A stretch of DNA of 64,000 nucleotides from Cupriavidus sp. U2 (GCF_009663685.2 NZ_RCOG02000006.1:345383-409382), one strand, 5' to 3'; counted from the first letter of the stretch, positions 16,784-25,748 are shown. Numbers and translations are program-made. Notes: generated by a model not told the origin, from the sequence alone.

Positions 16784-17497
16784 ATGGACCAGGGACACCG
16801 CATCATCGTGCTCGACGACGAGGCCGAGCTGCGCAACATGCTGCAGCGTTTTCTGACCGGCCATGGCTTTCAGGTGCGGGCCGTGGCCGATGGCAAGCAA
16901 CTCAACCGCTACCTGCAGCGCGAGCCCTACGACCTGCTGGTGCTGGACCTGATGATGGAACCCGAGGACGGGCTTTCGATCTGCCGCCGGCTACGGGCCG
17001 AAGGCCAGACGCTGCCCATCCTGATGCTGACGGCCAAGGGCGACCCGGCCGACCGCGTGGTCGGCCTGGATACCGGCGCCGACGACTACCTGGCCAAGCC
17101 GTTTCTGCCCGATGAACTGGTGGCGCGTATCCGCGCGCTGCTGCGGCGCCAGAAGATCGCCGCGGGCGACCCGACGGTGACCCGCCAGACCCTGAGCTTC
17201 GGGGAATTCCGCTTCGATGTCGGCAAGCAGACGCTGACGCGCGGCGGGGCGCCCGTGGAAGTTCACTCGGCCCAGATGCTGTTGCTGCACGCGCTGGGGT
17301 CCTCGCCGAACCGCGCGGTCAGCCGCGAGAACCTGCTGGCGCGCGCCCGGGGCCGCGACCACGACGCGCTGGACCGCAGCATCGACGTGCAGATCCTGCG
17401 GCTGCGCCAGATCGTCGAGGAAGATCCGTCCCGGCCACGCTTCATCAAGACCGTCTGGGGCGTCGGCTACATGCTGGTGGCGGGCGTGGACGCATGA
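16784..17497 (+). CDS. OmpR-family response regulator
   Basis: A 237-residue two-component response regulator. The receiver domain has acidic residues D11/D12, the phosphoacceptor Asp55 in LLVLDLMM, the LTAK threonine and Lys105 in YLAKPF. A C-terminal winged-helix domain follows from about residue 140, with RFIKTVWGVGYML. It should bind DNA when phosphorylated by the kinase encoded immediately downstream, whose ATG overlaps its stop codon. Targets are unknown. Neighbouring genes for small secreted proteins are possible targets, which is inference. Confidence 0.93.
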   Translation: MDQGHRIIVLDDEAELRNMLQRFLTGHGFQVRAVADGKQLNRYLQREPYDLLVLDLMMEPEDGLSICRRLRAEGQTLPILMLTAKGDPADRVVGLDTGADDYLAKPFLPDELVARIRALLRRQKIAAGDPTVTRQTLSFGEFRFDVGKQTLTRGGAPVEVHSAQMLLLHALGSSPNRAVSRENLLARARGRDHDALDRSIDVQILRLRQIVEEDPSRPRFIKTVWGVGYMLVAGVDA

Positions 17498-18804
17498 TGC
17501 GTCGCATGCTGCCGCGATCGCTGCTGGCGCGCAACATCGTCCTGCTGGTGATCCTGGTCTTCCTGACGCAGGCCTGTTCGCTGTTCGTGCTGCTGCACTA
17601 CGTGCAGCGTCCGCGCGTGGAGCGGGCCGCCGCCGTGTTTTCGCAATACGTCATGCTGATGGACCGCGCGCTCGGCACCATGCCCGCCGGCGAGGCCCAC
17701 GCGGCCGTGGCGCGCATGGGCGGCCAGGCCGATCCGCCGCCCGACGATCCACCCGGCGCCGACACGGCCCACCCGTTCCGCACGTGGCAGCGCGACGTGT
17801 TCATGCGCGCGTTGCGGCGCGACCTGGCGCGTGACACCGATGTGCGCTGGCAGGGCGGCGGCGATGACGAAAAGCTGTGGATCCAGGTGCATGCCGCCGG
17901 ATCGCCCACGTGGATTGCGCTGCCGATGACGGCCGACGCACAGGCCAGCGGCATCACGGCCGCCATTGCGCTGTCGGCGGCGCTCGCGCTGCTGGCGGCG
18001 TTGACCGGCTACCTGCTGCAGCGCCATCTCAACCGGCCGCTGCAGGACCTGGCGCAGGCAGCCAACCGCATCCATGCGGGCGAGATACCCGAGGCCTTGC
18101 CGACCAACGGCCCCACCGAAATCGCCGAGGTCAGCCGTGCCTTCAACGACATGACCGAGGCATTGCGCCAGGCCGAGAAGACGCGCGCGCTGATGCTGGC
18201 GGGCGTCTCGCACGACATTCGCACGCCGCTGACCAAGCTGCGCCTGGCCATGGCGATGACGCTGCCGCGCGGCACGGACGACGCATTCGTGGCGTCGGTG
18301 GAAGGGTATCTCGATCACATCGACATGATCCTGCAGCAGTTCATGGACTACGCCGGCAGCGGCGAGAAAGAGACGCCGCAGCCAGGTGATCTCAATGCGC
18401 TGGTGCGCCAGCTGGCGGCCGATTTCGCAGGGCTGGGGCACGAATTCGAGCTCGACCTGGGGCCGCTACCCCCGGTGGTGTATCGGCCCACGAGCATGCT
18501 GCGCATGCTGATGAACCTGATGCAGAACGCGATCAAGTACGGCAAGACGGGCCTTTTGGTGCGCACCTGGCAGGACGGCCGGCAGGCCCATGTGGCGATC
18601 TGCGACCGCGGCACGGGCCTGGGCGCGGCGGATCTGGAGCTGTTGCGCGCACCGTTCAGCCGGGGCAGCAATACCCATGGCGAAGGCGGCACGGGCCTGG
18701 GGCTGGCCATCGTCGATCGCATCGCGCGGCTGCACGGCGGCGCGCTGTCATTCCGCGAGCGCGAAGGCGGTGGGCTGGAGGTTGTGGTGTCGCTGCCCGC
18801 GTGA
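17494..18804 (+). CDS. EnvZ-like sensor histidine kinase
   Basis: A 436-residue inner-membrane kinase. Membrane segments lie at about residues 13-35 and 151-174, framing a periplasmic domain of about 115 residues. A HAMP linker follows, then the phosphoacceptor His240 in VSHDIRTPLTKLR. The ATPase domain has the N-box LMNLMQNAIKYGK and the glycine boxes CDRGTGLG and GEGGTGLGLAIV. The start overlaps the regulator stop as ATGA, so the pair is translationally coupled. The periplasmic domain is Pro/Asp-rich in part and gives no hint of the signal. Confidence 0.93.
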   Translation: MMRRMLPRSLLARNIVLLVILVFLTQACSLFVLLHYVQRPRVERAAAVFSQYVMLMDRALGTMPAGEAHAAVARMGGQADPPPDDPPGADTAHPFRTWQRDVFMRALRRDLARDTDVRWQGGGDDEKLWIQVHAAGSPTWIALPMTADAQASGITAAIALSAALALLAALTGYLLQRHLNRPLQDLAQAANRIHAGEIPEALPTNGPTEIAEVSRAFNDMTEALRQAEKTRALMLAGVSHDIRTPLTKLRLAMAMTLPRGTDDAFVASVEGYLDHIDMILQQFMDYAGSGEKETPQPGDLNALVRQLAADFAGLGHEFELDLGPLPPVVYRPTSMLRMLMNLMQNAIKYGKTGLLVRTWQDGRQAHVAICDRGTGLGAADLELLRAPFSRGSNTHGEGGTGLGLAIVDRIARLHGGALSFREREGGGLEVVVSLPA

Positions 18805-18914
18805 CATGGGATGAAATAGTTATCGCCTGGCCTGTTGCGCGGCTTCGTCCAATACTGGGTCTGCCGGCGCCGATGTCCGGTGCCAACCAAAACTACCAGC
18901 AAGGACTCCTTATC

Positions 18915-19676
18915 ATGACGACCACTTTCAAGACCCTCTCGCGCACCGCCAGGCAACTGACCATCGCCGCCGTGGCTGCGGCATCGATGATGATGGCTGG
19001 CGGCGCGTCGGCCACGACGATGATCTCGGAAGCGTCGGTGCCGGCGTCGCTGTCGCACGTGCAGGCCGACGTGGTCTATGTGCGTGGCTTCGACGTGAGT
19101 GCCAGCCAGGTCAAGGTCGACAACACGATGATGCACCGGATCAAGGCGATGGCTTCTGGCGACGCCGGCGGCGGTGCCCAGGACCAGGCCGCGCTGGCCG
19201 CGCGCAATGCCACGGCCGACGAGATCGTCCGCCAGCTTCAGGCCAAGGGGCTGCATGCCGTGCGTCTCGACGGCCCGGTGCCAGCCGATGCCAACGCCCT
19301 GATCGTGGAAGGCCGCTTCGACAGGATCGACGAAGGCAATCAGCGCCGTCGCACAATGATCGGTCTGGGCGCGGGCAAGAGCGATGTGTCGGCATCGGTC
19401 CAGGTGCTGTACCAGCCGGCACATGCCCAGCCGATTCCGCTGGCGCTGTTCGATACCAGCGCCGACAGCGGCCATATGCCCGGCGTGGCCGAGATGGCCG
19501 GCGTGGGCGCGGCGGCCAGCCACGTGGCCACGTCGGCGGCGGCCAGCGCCGGCTTGCACGGGGCGACCGAAGCCCGGCGCGACAGCGTTGCCGGCGAAGC
19601 GCAGCGCGTGGGCGATGCCGTGGTCAAGCAGGTGATGGCCGTGCTGGACCAGCCGGGCGGGGCCGCACGTATCTGA
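18915..19676 (+). CDS. DUF4410-like secreted protein
   Basis: A 253-residue protein with a signal peptide through the ASA near residue 33. The middle (DEIVRQLQAKGLHAVRL, then ALIVEGRFDRIDEGNQRRRTMIGLGAGKSDVSASVQVLYQ) matches the layout of DUF4410 proteins, whose function is not known. The ATG at 18915 follows aaggactcc. It lies 110 bp downstream of the kinase gene and is closed by a strong terminator, so it could be co-transcribed with, or controlled by, the two-component system. Probably periplasmic or outer-membrane associated. The family call is moderate. Confidence 0.75.
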   Translation: MTTTFKTLSRTARQLTIAAVAAASMMMAGGASATTMISEASVPASLSHVQADVVYVRGFDVSASQVKVDNTMMHRIKAMASGDAGGGAQDQAALAARNATADEIVRQLQAKGLHAVRLDGPVPADANALIVEGRFDRIDEGNQRRRTMIGLGAGKSDVSASVQVLYQPAHAQPIPLALFDTSADSGHMPGVAEMAGVGAAASHVATSAAASAGLHGATEARRDSVAGEAQRVGDAVVKQVMAVLDQPGGAARI

Positions 19677-19707
19677 ATCGTCCGCTCTGAAACGGATCGA
19701 AACGGAA

Positions 19708-19735
19708 GACGCCCCCGTGGCGTCCTTTTCTTTTT
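19708..19735 (+). terminator. Rho-independent terminator after the DUF4410 gene
   Basis: A gacgcc-cccgt-ggcgtc stem-loop is followed by a T-rich tail (cttttcttttt). It lies 31 bp after the stop codon. Confidence 0.75.
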
Positions 19736-19781
19736 CTGACGCCTCAGATACATTGGCATTTCCTGATTTGCCTGAAATGCC

Positions 19782-20222
19782 GTGAAACACTACACACGCG
19801 AAAACTTCCAGCTAACGCAAAGTGTCGGCTTTCACCTGAACCGGGCACGCAACAGCCTGCTCATGGAGATGGATGCCGCGCTGCGCCCGCTGGACATTAC
19901 CGCCCAGCAGATGGGCATCCTGCTGTCGCTGATGCGTGGGATGGCCAGCACGCCGCTGGAGGTCAGCCGGCTGCTGGGCATCGACACCGGCCTGATGACG
20001 CGCATGCTGGACAAGCTCGAAAACAAGGGCTTGCTCCAGCGCCAGCGCAGCGACGAGGACCGCCGCGTCATCCACCTGATCCTGACCGACAAGGGCAGGG
20101 ACGTGGCGGCGCAACTGCCGCATATCGCGCCCGAAGTGCTCAATCATCGCCTGCGCAATTTCTCCGAGGCCGAATTTGGCGAGTTCATGCGCCTGCTGCA
20201 GAAGTTTGCCGACGGCAGCTGA
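19782..20222 (+). CDS. MarR-family transcriptional regulator
   Basis: A 146-residue winged-helix regulator. The DNA-binding part runs over residues 40-100: DITAQQMGILLSL, then STPLEVSRLLGIDTGLMTRMLDKLENKGLLQRQRSDEDRR. The start is a GTG at 19782; no in-frame ATG nearby gives a better N-terminus. It converges with the MFS transporter gene, and MarR regulators often control efflux genes. However, the more likely regulator of that transporter is the TetR gene beyond it. The ligand is unknown. Confidence 0.88.
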   Translation: MKHYTRENFQLTQSVGFHLNRARNSLLMEMDAALRPLDITAQQMGILLSLMRGMASTPLEVSRLLGIDTGLMTRMLDKLENKGLLQRQRSDEDRRVIHLILTDKGRDVAAQLPHIAPEVLNHRLRNFSEAEFGEFMRLLQKFADGS

Positions 20223-20237
20223 GGCCGCCGTCCGGAT

Positions 20238-21500
20238 TCATGCCTGGCCTCGCTCCGGGGCCGTCCGCCGCACGGTGAAGTCTGCCGCGAACGCGACGGC
20301 CATGGCCACGGCGCCGCACGCGAAGATCAGCGTGTAGTTCTCGTGGGTATGCGAGAACAGCCACGCATAGCCGTAGCCGCCCAGTGCCTGGAACAGCGCG
20401 AACGATGCCGTGGCACGGCTCCACGCGGCGCGCTGCGCCGTGGGGTCATTCGGCAGCAGTTCCTGCACGCGGCCCAGCACCATCGGCACGATGCCAGGGG
20501 TGAAGGCGCCGAGTACGATGGTGGCTGCCCACAGCGCCGCCGTGTGGTGCGACAGCGCCAGCAGGCTCACCGCCAGCCCCTGCAGCACCATGGCAATGCG
20601 GTAGCCGTTGCCGAAGCCCATCCGGCCGCCCAGCCAGCTGCTGACCACCGGACCCGCAATCGCGGCGATGCCGTACAGCACCCAGTATCCCGCACCGACA
20701 GAAGCGCCCTGGCCCAGCCCGCGCGCCACGTAATCCACCAGCAGCACCATCGCCGGCACGAGTCCCAGGGCATTGGCCGCGTACTGGATATAGATCACGC
20801 GCAATGCGCGACGATGCGACGCCAGCGCGCCGTCGGCCGCATGGTGGCCGGCCGAGGTGGCCGCCGGCATGCCCGGCGGCGTGTCGGTGGCGGGCCAGCC
20901 CGTCCAGCTCAGCGCGGTCAGCAGCAGCGACACGGCGCCAAGGCCGAACCACGTGGTACGCAGGCCGAGCTTGAGCAGTTCCGGCACCAGCGTGCCCGAT
21001 GCGGCGATGCCGATACCGAGCCCGAGGAAGATCATGCCGCTGACAAAGGCGCGCCGGGCCGGCGCGATATGCGGCAGGATGGCCGTGGCCACCAGCACCA
21101 TGATGGCGCCGCCCGACAGGCCAGACAGGAAGCGCCAGACAAAGAACCAGCCAACCGACAGCGGAAACGCGCACGCAAAGAACGCTGTGGTGACGGCCAC
21201 CATCAGCCAGCGCAGTGCATGACGGTTGGACATCCGCGCGGCCAGCGGCCGCCCCAGCAGCGCGCCGGCCAGGTAGCCGGCAAAGTTGGCGGCGCCGAGC
21301 GTGACCGTATCGGCCGCGCTGAACCAGTGGGCCTGGATCAGCGCCGGAATCAGCGGCGTGTAGGCAAAGCGGGCCAGACCGATGGCCACGAGGCTGGCGG
21401 ACAGGCCGGCAAATGCGGCATGGAGGGCGCGCGTGTCGAGCGATCGGCTGTCGGATGGGGCGCCCGGAACGGGAACGGCGGCGGGTGCATCTTGTGACAT
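20238..21500 (-). CDS. MFS transporter, YbfB/YjiJ type
   Basis: A 420-residue protein with 12 predicted membrane segments. It has the YbfB/YjiJ-like first helix FAGLSASLVAIGLARFAYTPLIPALI and the segment ANFAGYLAGALLGRPLAAR. Members of this group are thought to export small molecules, though substrates are mostly unassigned. A TetR gene lies directly upstream on the same strand (stop of TetR at 21594, start here at 21500), so the two may share a transcript. In that case the transporter would be induced when the TetR protein releases its operator. Confidence 0.87.
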   Translation of the reverse strand: MSQDAPAAVPVPGAPSDSRSLDTRALHAAFAGLSASLVAIGLARFAYTPLIPALIQAHWFSAADTVTLGAANFAGYLAGALLGRPLAARMSNRHALRWLMVAVTTAFFACAFPLSVGWFFVWRFLSGLSGGAIMVLVATAILPHIAPARRAFVSGMIFLGLGIGIAASGTLVPELLKLGLRTTWFGLGAVSLLLTALSWTGWPATDTPPGMPAATSAGHHAADGALASHRRALRVIYIQYAANALGLVPAMVLLVDYVARGLGQGASVGAGYWVLYGIAAIAGPVVSSWLGGRMGFGNGYRIAMVLQGLAVSLLALSHHTAALWAATIVLGAFTPGIVPMVLGRVQELLPNDPTAQRAAWSRATASFALFQALGGYGYAWLFSHTHENYTLIFACGAVAMAVAFAADFTVRRTAPERGQA

Positions 21501-21593
21501 GGTTTTTCCTTCACGAAGGTCGGGGCGAACGTCTCCGCCACGCGGCGCCGGGCCGCGTGGGAGCGTGTCGAAAATCGGGGGAGTGGGGCGGTT

Positions 21594-22202
21594 CTAGGCC
21601 GGCGGGCCGTCTGCCGCCTGCAGGCCCAGCGACGCCAGTGCGGGGCGCACCGAGGCCTCCAGCAGCGCGCGTTCCGGCATGACGCGCGACAGCACGCGCA
21701 TGCCGACCTGCAGCGACAGCAGCATGGCTGCGGCGTCGTCGGGGTCATGGACGTCCGCGATGGTGCCTTCTGCCTGCGCCGCGCGGATCACGCGCCCGAA
21801 GAACGCGCGCAGCAGCGACAGTTCCAGCGCCACGGCGGCCTTCAGTTCGGGGTCTTCGTTCGAGGCCTCCAGCGCCGTGTTGATCAGCATGCAGCCACGG
21901 TGCGGCAGCTCGTTGGCGCCGCGTTCGACGCTTTCGGCAAAGAACTGCACCAGCGCCTGCGCCGGCGGATAGCTGGCCTCGATGCGGTCGATGCGTTCGC
22001 GCAGCGTGCGGTTCAGGTAGTCGTCCAGCGCCTGCATGAACAGTTGCCGCTTGTCGCCGAATGCGTTGTACAGGCTTGGCTGGGTCAGCCCCATGGCCTG
22101 GGTCAGCTCACGCGTGGACGTGGCGTGATAGCCCTTGGCCCAGAACGTGGCCTGGGCTGCGGACAGCGCCGCGTCCGCATCGAATTGTCGGGGTCGTGCC
22201 AT
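21594..22202 (-). CDS. TetR-family transcriptional regulator
   Basis: A 202-residue regulator. The N-terminal helix-turn-helix reads GYHATSTRELTQAMGLTQPSLYNAFGDKRQLF at residues 25-56, and the remainder is a C-terminal ligand-binding domain. The start at 22202 gives the typical MARPRQFD N-terminus; the frame is open upstream but crosses an operator-like palindrome. A 15-bp inverted repeat directly upstream suggests autoregulation. The MFS gene downstream is the probable second target. Confidence 0.9.
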   Translation of the reverse strand: MARPRQFDADAALSAAQATFWAKGYHATSTRELTQAMGLTQPSLYNAFGDKRQLFMQALDDYLNRTLRERIDRIEASYPPAQALVQFFAESVERGANELPHRGCMLINTALEASNEDPELKAAVALELSLLRAFFGRVIRAAQAEGTIADVHDPDDAAAMLLSLQVGMRVLSRVMPERALLEASVRPALASLGLQAADGPPA

Positions 22203-22211
22203 GGAGGATCT

Positions 22212-22270
22212 CGTTTTGTATCGATCTGTATGAAACGTAGCGCTGATTATAGATCGATCGATACAAAACG
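22212..22270. promoter_or_regulatory. Large inverted repeat upstream of tetR, probable operator
   Basis: Arms cgttttgtatcgatc (22212-22226) and gatcgatacaaaacg (22256-22270) are perfect complements, 29 bp apart. The position just upstream of the TetR start fits two operator sites for self-repression, possibly also affecting the divergent binding-protein gene. Confidence 0.65.
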
Positions 22271-22398
22271 CAAGTTCGTTCGGGCTCATCCCCTTCAGTA
22301 TTCGTGAAGTGGTCGTCTTGGAATGTGACTTTGCGGCGCGGCCCCGCCATCCCTTATAGTCTGCGGGTACCGCCTGACCCATAAGGAGAGAAAAGTAC

Positions 22399-23211
22399 AT
22401 GATCAAGACCAACTGGATGGCGGCGGGCGCTGCGGCGGCAATGCTGCTGGCGCCGGGCGTCCATGCGCAGTCCACTGCCCAACTACCCGCGCAGGCCACG
22501 GCACAGGCGCCCGATCTGCACGTGATGATTTCTGGCGGATTTACGGCCGCCTACCAGAAGCTGGCGCCGGGCTTCACGGCGCAGCACGGTGCCCGGCTAA
22601 AGACCGAGCACGGGCCGTCGATGGGCAAGTCGCCCGAGGCCATTCCGAACCGGCTGGCGCGCGGCGAGCATGCCGACGTGGTCATCATGGTGGGCTATGC
22701 GCTGGACGACCTGATCAAGAAGGGCATGGTCGATCCGCAGTCGCGCGTGGAACTGGCGGACTCTCGCATCGGCATGGTGGTGCGCCAGGGTGCGACCGTG
22801 CCCGATATCCGTACCGTGGACGCCTTGCGCCAGACACTGACGCAGGCGAAGTCGATCGCGTATTCGGACAGCGCAAGCGGAGTCTATGTGGAGCGCGAGC
22901 TGTTCACGAAGCTTGGGGTTCCGGCGCTGGCGGCCAAGGCAAAGAAGGTGGAAAAGATTCCGGTGGCGTCGACGGTGGCCAATGGCCAGTACGAGATCGG
23001 CTTCCAGCAGGTGGCCGAACTGCTGCCCGTACCCGGTGTGACGTTTGTGGGCCGCATTCCCGAGGAAGTGCAGTCCGTCACGCGTTTCGCGGGCGGCGTG
23101 CCGGTCAAGGCAGAGCACCCCGCCGAGGCGAAGGCCCTGCTGGAATTCCTGGCGGCGCCTGCCGCGCAGGCTGTGGTGAAGGAAACGGGTCTCGACTCCG
23201 TGCCTCACTGA
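22399..23211 (+). CDS. ModA-like extracellular solute-binding protein, orphan
   Basis: A 270-residue periplasmic binding protein with a signal peptide ending VHA near residue 23. A short low-complexity linker (STAQLPAQATAQAP) comes before the binding domain. Motifs such as MISGGFTAAYQKLAPGF, GEHADVVIMVG, YSDSASGVYVERELFTKLG and the final LLEFLAAPAAQAVVKETGLDSV are typical of the molybdate-type (COG0725) fold. No ModB or ModC gene is adjacent, so the ligand may be something else, and it may serve in sensing. The ATG follows aaggagaga. It is divergent from the TetR gene and ends at a clear terminator. Confidence 0.82.
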   Translation: MIKTNWMAAGAAAAMLLAPGVHAQSTAQLPAQATAQAPDLHVMISGGFTAAYQKLAPGFTAQHGARLKTEHGPSMGKSPEAIPNRLARGEHADVVIMVGYALDDLIKKGMVDPQSRVELADSRIGMVVRQGATVPDIRTVDALRQTLTQAKSIAYSDSASGVYVERELFTKLGVPALAAKAKKVEKIPVASTVANGQYEIGFQQVAELLPVPGVTFVGRIPEEVQSVTRFAGGVPVKAEHPAEAKALLEFLAAPAAQAVVKETGLDSVPH

Positions 23212-23249
23212 ACGCGACGCCGTTTTTCAAGGGCTGCAGTCATTGCCCG

Positions 23250-23274
23250 GGGCCGGCTAATGCCGGCCCTTTTT
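23250..23274 (+). terminator. Rho-independent terminator after the ModA-like gene
   Basis: Stem gggccggc / gccggccc with a taat loop, followed directly by a T-run. It lies about 40 bp after the stop codon. Confidence 0.85.
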
Positions 23275-23508
23275 CATTGGCCGCCACATCATGCCGCATG
23301 GCGTGCACGCCGGCCCGCTTTGACGCTTGCATTAAGCAAATGTGATGCTGTGGGAATTGTCTTACGAATGTTTCAGCAGCGGCCTTCTGCTTCGACGGGG
23401 TGGCAAAACATAACCTGCAACTACAGCGGGGCCACAACGCAATCCAGCAGCTTGCAACGCGGAGATTGCCGGGCCCGATAAGTATCCACCTCGAGAAAGG
23501 AGCACGAC

Positions 23509-24084
23509 ATGATCGCAAAGAAGTGGCTGAGTGCAGCAGTATGTTCGTTGATGGTGGCCGCGCCGATGGGCATGGCCTATGCGCAGGCGGGTTCGAAGGC
23601 GGACTATGACGCCGCCGTGAAGCAGGCCGATGCCGACTACAAGACCGCCAAGAGCAAATGTGACGGGATGTCCGGCAATGCCAAGGACGTCTGCAAGGCC
23701 GAAGCCAAGCGCGACCACGATGTGGCCAAGGCCAACGCCGAAGCCAAGCGCGACGGCACCGAGAAGGCGCACGCCAAGGCTTTGAAGACCAAGGCCGACC
23801 GCGACTATGACGTGGCCAAGGAAATGTGCGACGACAAGAAGGGCAACGACAAGGACGTGTGCGTGAAGGAAGCCAAGGCATCGCACGAACGCGCCCTGGG
23901 TGAAGCCAAGGTCGACAAGGCCGCCGCCACGGGTACCAGCACTGACGTTGCCGAGGCCCGCGCCGATGCCCGCAAGGACACGACCAACGCCGCCTACAAG
24001 GCCGACAAGGAAAAGTGCGACGCGATGTCCGGCGACGCCAAGGACAAGTGCCAGGCCAACGTGAAGGCCAAGTACGCCAAGTAA
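23509..24084 (+). CDS. Secreted Lys/Ala-rich Cys-pair repeat protein
   Basis: A 191-residue protein that I do not recognise by function. A signal peptide ends near YAQA (residue 27). The mature part is highly charged and helical, with three copies of a Cys-x10-Cys unit of the form C-D-x3-G-x2-K-D-x-C (C51/C62, C107/C118, C170/C181). The copies are separated by Lys/Ala/Glu helices such as EAKRDHDVAKANAEAK. This looks like helical hairpins each closed by a disulfide in the periplasm. The ATG is preceded by gaaaggagc. A CsbD-like stress gene lies 103 bp downstream on the same strand, which suggests a stress or envelope role, but that is inference. Confidence 0.8.
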   Translation: MIAKKWLSAAVCSLMVAAPMGMAYAQAGSKADYDAAVKQADADYKTAKSKCDGMSGNAKDVCKAEAKRDHDVAKANAEAKRDGTEKAHAKALKTKADRDYDVAKEMCDDKKGNDKDVCVKEAKASHERALGEAKVDKAAATGTSTDVAEARADARKDTTNAAYKADKEKCDAMSGDAKDKCQANVKAKYAK

Positions 24085-24187
24085 GACCAACGCAAGCCAG
24101 CCCGCTATGGGCAGACGCGCGAACCGGCACGTATGTGACGCCGCAACGCAATGATCCACAGTCCACTGACACACGAAGGAGCCAGAT

Positions 24188-24391
24188 ATGAACTGGGACC
24201 AGATCGAAGGCAAATGGGATCAGGCCAAGGGCAAGATCAAGGAAAAGTGGGGCAAGCTGACCGACGACGACATCACCGTCATCAACGGCAAGCGTGACCA
24301 GCTGGCCGGCCGGATCCAGGAACGCTACGGCTATACGAAGGAACGGGCGGAAGAGGAAATGAAGGCCTGGGAGCGGGACGTTCGCTGGTAA
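24188..24391 (+). CDS. CsbD-family stress protein
   Basis: A 67-residue protein with the CsbD signature: MNWDQIEGKWDQAKGKIKEK, then WGKLTDDDITVINGKRDQLAGRIQERYGYTKE. Members are small, hydrophilic and often strongly induced by general stress; their biochemical role is unclear. The ATG follows gaaggagcc. A strong terminator lies 65 bp after the stop. It may share a transcript with the preceding Cys-pair repeat gene. Confidence 0.92.
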   Translation: MNWDQIEGKWDQAKGKIKEKWGKLTDDDITVINGKRDQLAGRIQERYGYTKERAEEEMKAWERDVRW

Positions 24392-24456
24392 GCCAGCACG
24401 TCCCGGCCCACATGGCCGGACCACGCGTCATGCGCGGACACGTGTGACGATCAACA

Positions 24457-24484
24457 GGCGGGGCCCTCGGGCTCCGCCTTTTTT
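24457..24484 (+). terminator. Rho-independent terminator after csbD-like gene
   Basis: Stem ggcggggcc / ggctccgcc (one G-T pair) with loop ctcg, followed by six T residues. The remaining 240 bp up to the next gene are comparatively AT-rich around 24510-24560 and show no further gene. Confidence 0.85.
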
Positions 24485-24728
24485 CGTTGATCGGGCAACG
24501 GTTGCCTGCCGGGATTGTTACGGGCTTGTCGATGATTTGTAACAGTGTCAACCGACAATATTTCAACGCGTTACGGATTATTACGAGCCGGGCCGCCTTC
24601 CCCACGAACAAATCCAACAAAGGCGGTCGGCCGCGTTGCGGCGGATACCGGCCGCGAATGCGAGGGTCGTCACTGCGTGATCAGGTCTCGAAGAAAGACC
24701 GGCATGCCAACCAGGGGAGCAGTTAGTC

Positions 24729-25748
24729 GTGCATGGACCAGTTTCATGTCTGCAGGGCCTTCAGGGCCACGCAGGGGGATTTCTTCATCTTTTTCCGGCC
24801 GATTATGTGCGCTATCTCGGCGCCGTCGCGTCAGTTTCAACGTTTTGCTATCCGACCGGCAGCCGCAAATGGCTGTCGCGGCGCATCAAGCTTGTGGCGC
24901 TGTCGGCCATCCGGCGCAGTACGGCACAGTCCTGGCTGAGTGCGGCGTCTTCATGCGCCCTGCTGGAGCGGGTGATTGCGGCACGTCCGGTGGTGCTGGA
25001 AAAGCCGTTTCGGCCGCTTGGGGCCTACGGCCTGTGCTTTGGTGAGCGCGCCCGGCTGGTGCTGGAGCATTTTTCGCTCATGGACGATGCGCTACCGGCT
25101 GGCGTCTGCGACCGTATCTATCTGGGCGGCGGACTGGACTGGGCTTTCGGCGATGGCCGCTACACGCTGCGGCTGACCGACTCCGGGCCGAATCCCAAGG
25201 AAGGCGAACTCGGGCTTTACTGGATCGACAACGAAACGGGGGCCAGCCTGGCGCAACTGAGCTTTTACCTGCGACGTGCCGCCGATGGCGTTGAACTCTA
25301 TATAGGCGGGCTGCAGGGCCCGATGCACGACGCCAGCCGGGACTGGATCCGCGCCGCCACCAAGGCGTGCGAAGGTCTTCGGCCGAAGGACGCGCTCATG
25401 CAGGCGCTGCTGGCCCTGGCCGGCCAGATCGGCGCGCGCCGGATCGTGGCGGTGTCGCGCGCCAATCACGTCGGACGCCAGCGCCACCGTCCCCGCGAAA
25501 TCCAGGCGGACTACGAAAGCTTCTGGGCTGAATACCACGGCACGGTGCTGTCCAGCGGCAACTTCGAACTGCCGGTGCAGCAACCCGAGCGCGACATTGC
25601 GGAGGTGGCGTCGAAGAAGCGTTCGGCGTGGCGGCGCAAGCAGGCGCTGGCGGCATCGATCCGCCACGCGGTCGCGCTTGGCCTGTGTCCGCAGGCCGAT
25701 GCGGCCAGCAACGATGGGTCTGCGCTGGCGGTCATTCCGGCAGCCTGA
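24729..25748 (+). CDS. VirK/YbjX (DUF535) family protein
   Basis: A 339-residue protein of the VirK/YbjX family. Key segments are the central GLYWIDNETGASLAQLSFYLR, ELYIGGLQGP, and the later RIVAVSRANHV. Family members have been linked to virulence and envelope stress resistance in enterobacteria, but the molecular function is not known. The start is a GTG at 24729 preceded by ggggagc. There is no signal peptide, so it is probably cytoplasmic. The last 50 residues are basic and variable. It stands alone between a terminator and a GntR operator. Confidence 0.82.
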   Translation: MHGPVSCLQGLQGHAGGFLHLFPADYVRYLGAVASVSTFCYPTGSRKWLSRRIKLVALSAIRRSTAQSWLSAASSCALLERVIAARPVVLEKPFRPLGAYGLCFGERARLVLEHFSLMDDALPAGVCDRIYLGGGLDWAFGDGRYTLRLTDSGPNPKEGELGLYWIDNETGASLAQLSFYLRRAADGVELYIGGLQGPMHDASRDWIRAATKACEGLRPKDALMQALLALAGQIGARRIVAVSRANHVGRQRHRPREIQADYESFWAEYHGTVLSSGNFELPVQQPERDIAEVASKKRSAWRRKQALAASIRHAVALGLCPQADAASNDGSALAVIPAA

